Shown here piece after piece: positions 1 to 5,194 of a stretch of DNA of 5,900 nucleotides. Position 1 is the first letter of the stretch. Every line of letters starts with the position of its first letter. This DNA comes from Eubacterium limosum (GTDB taxonomy: Bacteria > Bacillota > Clostridia > Eubacteriales > Eubacteriaceae). The stretch is from NCBI GenBank assembly GCA_959020865.1, contig CAUEUD010000222.1:1-5900 (forward strand). Direction: 5' to 3'. The translations under genes and the position numbers were made by a program. The notes under the pieces are model-generated. The model ran no database searches, was not told where the DNA came from, and saw only the letters and a program-made list of their open reading frames with translations.

Positions 1-1
1 A

Positions 2-835
2 CAGCTGAAAAAATGCGGCGTGGATTATTTTGATTTCTATCTGTTCCACAATGTGTATGAAAAAAATATTGATCCCTATATGGATGAAAAGAACGGGATA
101 ATGGAGTATCTCCTGAAGCAAAAAGCCGCCGGTCGAATAAAACACCTGGGATTTTCTGCCCACGGCAGGTATGATACCATCAAGCGCTTTCTGGAGGCCT
201 ACAGCGATCAGCTGGAGTTTTGCCAGATACAGCTGAATTATCTGGACTGGACCCTTCAGGACGCCAAGGCCAAGGTAGAGCTGCTCAATGGATATCATAT
301 GCCGATCTGGGTGATGGAGCCGCTGCGCGGCGGTAAACTGGCAGGCCTTTCGAATGAGAATATGGCAAAGCTCAGAGCATTTCGCCCGGAAGCTGGCGCG
401 CCGGAATGGGCGTTTCGATTTTTACAGTCGATCCCTGGGGTGACAATGGTACTTTCGGGCATGTCAAATGAAGAACAGTTAAGGGCCAATATGGCGGTCT
501 ATGAGGAAGAAAAACCGGTAAATGAGCGGGAGATGGAGTGTCTTATGGCGGTGGCAGACAGTATGGTGGACAGCCTCCCGTGCACAGCATGCCGCTACTG
601 CACAACCTATTGCCCCAAAGAACTGGATATTCCAACCATTCTATCACTTTATAATGACGCCCGCTTTACCAACAGTGTCATCACACAGATGGCAGTGGGC
701 GCCATGCCGGAAGAAAAACAGCCCAGCGCCTGCATTGGCTGTAAAAGCTGTGAGGAGGTCTGTCCGCAGCAGCTCAAAATTTCTTCGGCCATGACTGATT
801 TTGTGGATATACTAAACCAGCCGGCTGGGTTATAA
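2..835 (+). CDS. Aldo/keto reductase with C-terminal double [4Fe-4S] ferredoxin domain, 5' partial
   Basis: Predicted cytosolic oxidoreductase of the COG1453 type: an NAD(P)H-linked aldo/keto reductase barrel fused to a ferredoxin-like iron-sulfur module. The frame is open to the left edge, giving 277 codons in the window; the family usually has about 370-380 residues, so roughly 100 N-terminal residues, including the catalytic Asp, Tyr and Lys, lie outside. The strand DFYLFHNV near the start carries the usual active-site His of the barrel. A GFSAHG turn and a PLRGGKL loop follow, both typical of this branch. The C-terminus has two ferredoxin motifs of the form CxxCxxCxxxCP, with cysteines encoded from 581 and from 731, enough for two [4Fe-4S] clusters. 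The GTG at 20 is internal, because the homologous sequence QLKKCG continues upstream of it. The substrate is unknown. A terminator follows 35 bp after the stop. Family assignment is firm; physiological role is not. Confidence 0.93.
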   Translation, partial: QLKKCGVDYFDFYLFHNVYEKNIDPYMDEKNGIMEYLLKQKAAGRIKHLGFSAHGRYDTIKRFLEAYSDQLEFCQIQLNYLDWTLQDAKAKVELLNGYHMPIWVMEPLRGGKLAGLSNENMAKLRAFRPEAGAPEWAFRFLQSIPGVTMVLSGMSNEEQLRANMAVYEEEKPVNEREMECLMAVADSMVDSLPCTACRYCTTYCPKELDIPTILSLYNDARFTNSVITQMAVGAMPEEKQPSACIGCKSCEEVCPQQLKISSAMTDFVDILNQPAGL

Positions 836-870
836 TAGGTTGTGAAGGTACGAACATAAACAGAGCGGAC

Positions 871-904
871 GCCCTGAAAAGATAATACTTTTCAGGGCTT
901 TTTT
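871..904 (+). terminator. Rho-independent terminator after the aldo/keto reductase gene
   Basis: A perfect 11-bp stem (871-881 pairing with 888-898) with a 6-base loop ATAATA is followed by six T residues (899-904). This is a textbook intrinsic terminator, 35 bp after the stop of the reductase gene. It is unusual in that the ribosome binding site of the next gene begins only about four bases after the T run, so it could also act as an attenuator for that gene. Confidence 0.9.
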
Positions 905-907
905 GAT

Positions 908-918
908 GGAAGGTAGGG
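908..918 (+). promoter_or_regulatory. Ribosome binding site suggesting a non-ATG start
   Basis: The purine-rich sequence GGAAGGTAGGG lies just before an ATT codon at 919, with GTT at 922 and ATA at 925, all in the frame of the cysteine/pentapeptide protein. AAGG (910-913) is 5 bases from ATT 919 and 11 from ATA 925. It is the only plausible Shine-Dalgarno sequence near the 5' end of the open frame. Confidence 0.4.
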
Positions 919-1761
919 ATTGTTATAAAAAAGCTGCGTAACAAAATAAAAACAGACCAATATAGAGAACTCGCCGTTGACTGTGAAAACTGCTGTGGGC
1001 TGTGCTGTGTCGCCCTGTATTTTTCAAAGGATGAAGGGTTCCCGCAGAATAAGCGGGCTGGCAAGCCCTGTGTCAATTTACAGAAGAACTTCAGATGCAG
1101 GGTACATACTGAGCTTGAAAAAAGGAAGCTTAAAGGCTGTATGGCTTATGATTGTTTTGGAGCCGGACAAAAGGTGACACAGACGGTTTATCAGGGAAAA
1201 AGCTGGCGGGATAAAGATGTTAAGCCCGATGAAATGTACCGAGTATTCCTGGTGGTATACCAGCTTCACCAGATGCTCTGGTATCTAAACGAGGCAGCGC
1301 TGCTGCTTTCGGCGACAGATATTTACGAGAAGATTGAAAGTGCCATTCAGGATTTGGACAGGCAGACCCGGCAGACCCCAGAGGCGCTGCTGAAGACAGA
1401 TCTGGAAGCATGCCGTGAGAAGACAAACTGGCTTTTAAAAGAGGTCTGGCAAAGGGTTCAGAAAACGGCAAAAGCACCCGAAGAGGCAAAAAAATCAGTG
1501 GATTTTATCGGCAGAGATTTCAAAAAAGCAGTGCTGGACGGACAGGACTTTAGCATGAGCCTGCTCATTGCAGCCAATTTGGAGGGATGTTCTCTAAGAG
1601 GCGCTAATTTTCTGGGGGCAGATATCAGAGATGCAAATTTTAAGAATGCCGATCTGCGAGAAAGTATTTTCCTGACTCAGCCTCAGGTTAACAGCGCTAA
1701 AGGAAATGCGCATACTAAGTTGCCTGAATTTATAACATGTCCAGAAATATGGAAAAAATAA
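919..1761 (+). CDS. Cysteine-cluster and pentapeptide-repeat protein, non-canonical start
   Basis: About 280 residues, probably cytosolic, function unknown. The N-terminal domain resembles the CxxCxxCC (YkgJ/FliB-like) metal-binding family: Cys at about residues 22, 25, 26, 29 and 30, then 51, 60, 74 and 79, with the block YDCFGAGQKVTQ. A helical middle (about 95-190) contains QLHQMLWYLNE. About eleven pentapeptide units of the A(D/N)LxG type occupy about 195-249, predicting a short right-handed beta helix. The tail FLTQPQVNSAKG-x-A-x-TKLP matches this architecture in other bacteria as I remember it. The first ATG is at 1141, but starting there would delete most of the conserved cysteine domain. 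The frame is open from 907 and contains no ATG, GTG or TTG before 1141. A purine-rich GGAAGG at 908-913 favours ATT at 919; ATA at 925 is an alternative. The start could instead be lost by mutation or sequencing error. The coding assignment is strong; the exact start is uncertain. Confidence 0.78.
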   Translation: MVIKKLRNKIKTDQYRELAVDCENCCGLCCVALYFSKDEGFPQNKRAGKPCVNLQKNFRCRVHTELEKRKLKGCMAYDCFGAGQKVTQTVYQGKSWRDKDVKPDEMYRVFLVVYQLHQMLWYLNEAALLLSATDIYEKIESAIQDLDRQTRQTPEALLKTDLEACREKTNWLLKEVWQRVQKTAKAPEEAKKSVDFIGRDFKKAVLDGQDFSMSLLIAANLEGCSLRGANFLGADIRDANFKNADLRESIFLTQPQVNSAKGNAHTKLPEFITCPEIWKK

Positions 1762-1774
1762 CAGGCATCAAAAG

Positions 1775-1804
1775 TTTGACAGGGTCAAAAGTGCCCCTTT
1801 AAAT
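1775..1804 (+). promoter_or_regulatory. Putative sigma-A promoter with overlapping inverted repeat, upstream of the c-di-GMP phosphodiesterase gene
   Basis: TTGACA at 1776-1781 is a perfect -35 box; 17 bases later TTAAAT (1799-1804) matches four of six positions of the -10 consensus. The -35 box is embedded in the inverted repeat TTTGAC-AGG-GTCAAA (1775-1789), a possible operator. An alternative promoter further down is TTGTGT (1817-1822), a 17-base spacer and TAAAAT (1840-1845), with a better -10 but weaker -35 box. Either would give a leader of roughly 70-110 bases. No terminator with a U run was seen between the pentapeptide gene and this site, so read-through from upstream is possible. 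Confidence 0.42.
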
Positions 1805-1919
1805 CAGCCAAATTATTTGTGTTTATACGAATTATCATGTAAAATAAAAATAAATCTATTTTAGCTTGGTTTCTTATAAATGTGAGTTAAAATAATTCAA
1901 GATGACGAAAGGGAAACGG

Positions 1920-4205
1920 ATGATTGATAAAGATAACCAGCACAGCTTTGTAAAAACCTATGTGATTGCGGTCATTATCTGCATTGGATTCCTTGCCTTC
2001 AGTCTTTTGTTCATTTTTCACATTATGAGATTGAATCAGCAGGAAAGCGCCAACTACCTTAATGAGTCCGCCCAGCAGAGCCAGACCGCTGTGGAAAAGC
2101 AGATCAGCGGTGATTTTCAGACCCTGGACGGCATTGCGGAATGTGTGGGCGATTTAGATGTTTTAAACGCAGATCAGATCGGTCAGCTGCTCAAGAGGAT
2201 CAACGACAACAATGTCTTTATCCGGATGGGGTTTGCGGATAAAAACGGCATCATTGATTTTTGTGATATTAATGGGGACACCCATACAAATGTGGATATT
2301 TCAAGGGAGTACTTTTTCAATGATGCCATGGCAGGTAAGGACGTGATCTCACGCACCGTGGAAGATCCGATAAATCCAGGACAGTATATCAACTATTATG
2401 CGGTACCTATACGGCATAACAACGAGGTTGTCGGGGTGCTCTGTGCAGTCAATGAGGCGTCGGTGCTTCGGAAGATCATTGATACGCCAGTCTTTAATGA
2501 CCGGGGCTTTACCAATATTATTGACAGCAACGGTGAAATCATCATGCGCTCAGCCCAGACCGGTGAACGCTACGACAATGTGACCAGGCTGAGCGAGCTT
2601 GGAATATTGTCTGTTGAGGAACAGGAAAAATTAAATCAAGCCTTAAAACAAGATGAAAGCCTGGGTTTTGTCTATGACAGTGATGAGGGAAAAGAGATGG
2701 CTGTGCTAGAGCCTGTCGGTGTTAACGGCTGGTTTATTTTAACCGCAGCCCCCCAGTCCATCGTCAGAGATTACTATAACAAAACCGCCATTGGCATGAT
2801 TTTGATTGTGCTGGCAGCCTGTCTGATTTTCCTTTATCTCTTATACCATCAGAGCAAAATCATGGCGAAAAGCCGGAATGAGCTGTTGAAGGCAGCCTAT
2901 GTCGATCCCCTGACAGGGCAGCGAAACAACGTGCGTTTTCGCATTGATGGGGAAGAGGTACTGAAGGAAAACAAGAATGCGCCCTATGGTGTCTGGTACT
3001 GTGATATAAAGAAGTTTAAGTTTTTAAACGATTTGTATGGCTACGAAAACGGCGATAAAATATTGAAGTGCTTATCGGATATCTTGTTAGACCACAGCAG
3101 AAGGGATGATCTTTTCTGTCGGGTTTCAGCGGATAATTTTGCAGGTATCCGTTCCTATCATGAACGCGTTGAGCTTACGGATTGGTTTAATGAGCTGGTC
3201 CGTGAAATTTCAGAATCAGTGATGGATAAAAACAGGCATCTGCCCATTGAGCTCTGTATGGGCATATATTGTACCGATGACCAGTCTGAGCAGCTGACGC
3301 TTAATGATATGATTGACCGCGCCAACATGGCACAGAAATCCATCAAGGACAAAATCGGCGATCAGATGACCTTTTACACAGAAGAAATCCGCAACCAGAC
3401 CATCAGGGAAGCCGAGATGGAAGCCCTTGGCAAGGAGGCGCTTGAGAAGGAAGAGTTTGTCATCTATATGCAGCCTAAGGTTAACATACAGAAGGGAAAC
3501 ATCATTGCCGGCGCCGAGGCGCTGGTCCGCTGGAACAGCAGCCAGAGGGGGATGATTTCCCCAGGCGAGTTTATTCCGTTATTTGAAAAAACTGGTCTGG
3601 TCGTTGATCTCGACCGTTACATGCTTGAAAAGGCCTGCCAGTGGCTCAGAAATTATCTGGACGCTGGGCGGCCGGCCCTTAATGTGGCTGTCAATGTCTC
3701 ACGTCTTGGTTTATTACAGGAGGACTTTGTAGAGTATTATTCTGGAATCAAACAGAAATACCGAATTCCAGATTTTTTGCTTGAACTGGAATTTACAGAG
3801 AGTGTGATGCTGGATGATTCCAGTGCGTTTAAGAATGTGGTTGAGTTATTAAAGAAAAACGGGTTTCGTTGTTCTCTGGATGATTTTGGATCCGGATATT
3901 CCTCTTTGAACGTACTGAAAAACCTTTCCATTGATATTTTAAAGCTTGATATTCTTTTCTTCAAGGAAGGGACAGACCTTCGCAGAGAACGGGTGGTCAT
4001 TGCGAATACAGTGGCCATGGCAAAAGAATTAAATATCAGAACCATTGCTGAAGGGGTCGAAGATATGGAACAGGTCGAGTTTTTGAGGAGCATTGGCTGT
4101 GATGTGGTACAGGGCTATGTGTTTTCCAGACCGATGCCGCTGATGGAATTCGATGAGATGCTAAAAAAATTGAATGGACGGTCGATTGATGTCCTGAAAG
4201 ATTAA
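1920..4205 (+). CDS. Membrane Cache-GGDEF-EAL receptor, probable c-di-GMP phosphodiesterase
   Basis: Predicted 761-residue inner-membrane receptor that hydrolyses cyclic di-GMP to pGpG in response to an external ligand. Layout: membrane helix at about 13-36; extracytoplasmic double Cache (dCache_1-like) sensor at about 44-285; second helix at about 289-310; GGDEF-fold domain at about 325-485; EAL domain at about 510-755. The GGDEF domain keeps DPLTGQRN (329-336) and D362 of DIKKF, but the signature is SADNF (403-407), so cyclase activity is very unlikely. The RxxD inhibitory-site motif (R394, D397) remains. The EAL domain keeps the expected catalytic set: E533 of EALVR, N592, E624, D654 and D655 of DDFG, K675, E711 and Q731, with spacings close to active enzymes such as RocR. 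The start at 1920 is chosen over an in-frame ATG at 1902 because AAAGGG (1908-1913) lies 6 bases before it, whereas 1902 has no ribosome site. A terminator follows directly. The ligand is unknown. Confidence 0.93.
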   Translation: MIDKDNQHSFVKTYVIAVIICIGFLAFSLLFIFHIMRLNQQESANYLNESAQQSQTAVEKQISGDFQTLDGIAECVGDLDVLNADQIGQLLKRINDNNVFIRMGFADKNGIIDFCDINGDTHTNVDISREYFFNDAMAGKDVISRTVEDPINPGQYINYYAVPIRHNNEVVGVLCAVNEASVLRKIIDTPVFNDRGFTNIIDSNGEIIMRSAQTGERYDNVTRLSELGILSVEEQEKLNQALKQDESLGFVYDSDEGKEMAVLEPVGVNGWFILTAAPQSIVRDYYNKTAIGMILIVLAACLIFLYLLYHQSKIMAKSRNELLKAAYVDPLTGQRNNVRFRIDGEEVLKENKNAPYGVWYCDIKKFKFLNDLYGYENGDKILKCLSDILLDHSRRDDLFCRVSADNFAGIRSYHERVELTDWFNELVREISESVMDKNRHLPIELCMGIYCTDDQSEQLTLNDMIDRANMAQKSIKDKIGDQMTFYTEEIRNQTIREAEMEALGKEALEKEEFVIYMQPKVNIQKGNIIAGAEALVRWNSSQRGMISPGEFIPLFEKTGLVVDLDRYMLEKACQWLRNYLDAGRPALNVAVNVSRLGLLQEDFVEYYSGIKQKYRIPDFLLELEFTESVMLDDSSAFKNVVELLKKNGFRCSLDDFGSGYSSLNVLKNLSIDILKLDILFFKEGTDLRRERVVIANTVAMAKELNIRTIAEGVEDMEQVEFLRSIGCDVVQGYVFSRPMPLMEFDEMLKKLNGRSIDVLKD

Positions 4206-4210
4206 AAGTG

Positions 4211-4241
4211 ACGGCTTCCCACTTAGGGAGGCTGTTTTTTT
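4211..4241 (+). terminator. Rho-independent terminator after the phosphodiesterase gene
   Basis: A 10-bp stem (4211-4220 with 4226-4235, including two G-T wobble pairs) with loop ACTTA leads into a run of seven T residues (4235-4241). It lies 5 bp past the stop codon and separates this gene from the strong promoter that starts 15 bp later. Confidence 0.85.
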
Positions 4242-4255
4242 ACTGGTAAAAAATA

Positions 4256-4284
4256 TTGACGAACGATTGTTTTGATATTATAAT
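4256..4284 (+). promoter_or_regulatory. Near-consensus sigma-A promoter for the 89-codon gene
   Basis: TTGACG (4256-4261, five of six matches) is followed by exactly 17 bases and a perfect TATAAT (4279-4284). Transcription would start near 4291, leaving a leader of about 33 bases to the ATG at 4324. This is the best promoter in the window and predicts constitutive, fairly strong transcription; no operator-like repeat overlaps it. Confidence 0.85.
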
Positions 4285-4323
4285 AGATTCAAATAGATGT
4301 TCTCGAAAAAAGGAGCGGATCGA

Positions 4324-4593
4324 ATGAATGTATATTATGATGTAAAACAGGTTGGTTTTTGCTTTGATCAGAACAGGATTCCGGTCACCCTGCTCACAGA
4401 CCAGAGGCAATTCTGCATTAACAAAATTTTGGATACCCGACATGTTCTGCTGACCGGCGGCAGAGCTGTGCGCTACACCTGTCTGATTGAGGGAAAGGTA
4501 AGGTATCTGTATTTCTGGAATGGGCGATGGCTTTTGGAAGGGCATGAGCGAACAGAAGAACAGGAAGATGCCGGTGAGATCCTGTATATGTAG
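4324..4593 (+). CDS. Small uncharacterised protein, 89 aa
   Basis: I do not recognise this family with certainty. The protein is soluble, with no signal peptide or membrane helix. It reads as alternating short beta strands: IPVTLLT, QFCINKILDTRHVLL, AVRYTCLIEGKVRYLYFWNGRWLLE, then a short acidic tail. The pattern (strand, conserved turn, RYxCxxxGKxxYLYxxNGRWxLE) recalls small all-beta families such as DUF6504, but this is only a resemblance. ATG 4324 is chosen because AAGGAG (4310-4315) sits 8 bases before it; the in-frame ATG at 4297 is only about six bases from the predicted transcription start and has no ribosome site. The gene has its own near-consensus promoter and a terminator upstream, so it is an independent transcription unit. 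Good ribosome site, promoter and protein-like composition make it a real gene; function unknown. Confidence 0.8.
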   Translation: MNVYYDVKQVGFCFDQNRIPVTLLTDQRQFCINKILDTRHVLLTGGRAVRYTCLIEGKVRYLYFWNGRWLLEGHERTEEQEDAGEILYM

Positions 4594-4599
4594 GATAAA

Positions 4600-4629
4600 T
4601 TATTGTGATTTGAAGGATAATCACAATAA
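4600..4629. repeat. Perfect 11-bp inverted repeat, possible operator
   Basis: TTATTGTGATT (4600-4610) and AATCACAATAA (4619-4629) are perfect reverse complements around an 8-base spacer. No T run follows on the plus strand, so it is a poor plus-strand intrinsic terminator for the 89-codon gene. It lies next to the -35 region of the putative extended -10 promoter at 4643-4651, where a regulator site would be expected. The structure is seen directly; the role is inferred. Confidence 0.6.
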
Positions 4630-4642
4630 CCTCTGAAATCTG

Positions 4643-4651
4643 TGTTAAAAT
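4643..4651 (+). promoter_or_regulatory. Putative extended -10 promoter for the HsmA-family gene
   Basis: TGTTAAAAT fits the extended -10 form TGnTATAAT with one mismatch. No good -35 box exists 17 bases upstream; that region is occupied by the inverted repeat at 4600-4629, which suggests activator or repressor dependence. The leader to the ATG at 4727 would be about 70 bases. TATACT at 4693-4698 is a weaker alternative -10 box. Confidence 0.35.
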
Positions 4652-4726
4652 GGAATTTAATGTTTATTATCAGTCAAAAGTGGGAATGATAATATACTGG
4701 TAAAATTCACAGAAAAGGAGGATGTT

Positions 4727-5122
4727 ATGGATACAAAGCTGATTCTGGCCATTATTACCATTACGCTGGCTCTGGTGTTCTATACCATCGGTGTATTCGG
4801 CGAGCGCAGGGCAAAAACCCTGAAAAAGCAGCATGTTATTATTTTCTGGCTGGGGCTTTTGTGCGATACAACGGGTACCACCATTATGAGTCTTATCGCC
4901 CGTTCAGGGGTTAAGGTTATATCACCGGCGGCTCAGATGCTGCACAGTGTCACTGGTGTTATCGCCATTGCCCTGATGCTGTTTCATGCAGTCTGGGCCA
5001 CATGGGTGCTGAACAAGGGCGATGCGAGAAAGAAGGAAGCCTTTCATAAATTCAGCATTGTGGTCTGGGCAATTTGGCTGATCCCCTATATTTTAGGCGC
5101 TTTTGTCGGGATGTCCGCATAA
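4727..5122 (+). CDS. HsmA-family (TIGR03987) four-helix membrane protein
   Basis: Small integral membrane protein of 131 residues, the usual size for the family as I recall it. Four predicted membrane helices lie at about 4-25, 36-58, 68-94 and 108-129. Polar and aromatic residues sit within or beside the helices (D47 with nearby TTGTT, H73, H87, W91, H106, W113), and His residues in helix 3 (MLHSVTG and LFHAVWA) are a notable feature, compatible with metal or haem binding but not proof of it. The family is of unknown biochemical function. The start is well set: AAGGAGG (4715-4721) is 5 bases before the ATG. The gene appears monocistronic, with a possible regulated promoter upstream and a bidirectional terminator after the stop. 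I recognise the family from memory of the sequence pattern; confidence in the membrane topology is higher than in the name. Confidence 0.82.
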   Translation: MDTKLILAIITITLALVFYTIGVFGERRAKTLKKQHVIIFWLGLLCDTTGTTIMSLIARSGVKVISPAAQMLHSVTGVIAIALMLFHAVWATWVLNKGDARKKEAFHKFSIVVWAIWLIPYILGAFVGMSA

Positions 5123-5132
5123 GAGAGGTAAT

Positions 5133-5173
5133 AAAAAAGCACTTTACAGAATAAAATGTAAAGTGCTTTTTTT
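5133..5173. terminator. Bidirectional Rho-independent terminator between convergent genes
   Basis: A stem of GCACTTTACA (5139-5148) pairing with TGTAAAGTGC (5157-5166), loop GAATAAAA, is flanked by A residues on the left (5133-5138) and T residues on the right (5167-5173). It therefore gives a U tail in both directions and can end the HsmA-family transcript (plus) and the guaB transcript (minus, stop at 5195) alike. Confidence 0.92.
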
Positions 5174-5194
5174 ATAAAGATTGTGAGGCTGATC

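Noticed and set aside
522..794. 90-codon plus-strand open frame inside the aldo/keto reductase
   Set aside because: It overlaps the conserved ferredoxin domain in another frame and has low-complexity, Ala/Trp/Arg-rich composition.
831..836. Perfect TATAAT overlapping the stop codon of the aldo/keto reductase gene
   Set aside because: No -35 box at 16-19 bases upstream and no TG for an extended -10; probably chance, though it could matter if the downstream terminator is an attenuator.
906..941. Mini-ORF ATGGAAGG... of 11 codons ending just before the cysteine-domain frame, with an AAAAAAG run that could permit a shift into frame 1
   Set aside because: The ATG sits at the end of the terminator T run with no ribosome site, and reaching frame 1 needs a +1 or -2 shift, not the usual -1 slippage. 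A non-canonical start in frame is simpler.
1902..1919. Alternative in-frame ATG for the Cache-GGDEF-EAL protein
   Set aside because: No ribosome binding site before it, whereas the ATG at 1920 has AAAGGG six bases upstream.
1762..1919. Possible c-di-GMP riboswitch in the leader of the phosphodiesterase gene
   Set aside because: No sequence resembling the conserved GEMM core was found and the region is AT-rich with little stem structure.
3737..4093. 118-codon minus-strand open frame
   Set aside because: It is antisense to the conserved EAL domain, is Ser- and Phe-rich like many shadow frames, and has no recognisable family.
4297..4323. Alternative in-frame ATG for the 89-codon gene
   Set aside because: It lies about six bases from the predicted transcription start and would place the strong AAGGAG site inside the coding region.
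4240..4545. 101-codon minus-strand open frame across the small gene and its promoter
   Set aside because: It runs through a clear terminator, promoter and ribosome site of the plus-strand gene and resembles no known protein.
4603..4626. TGTGA...TCACA pair that could be read as a Crp/Fnr-type site
   Set aside because: The half-sites are separated by 12 bases rather than the 6 of Crp-type sites, so assignment to that family is not supported.
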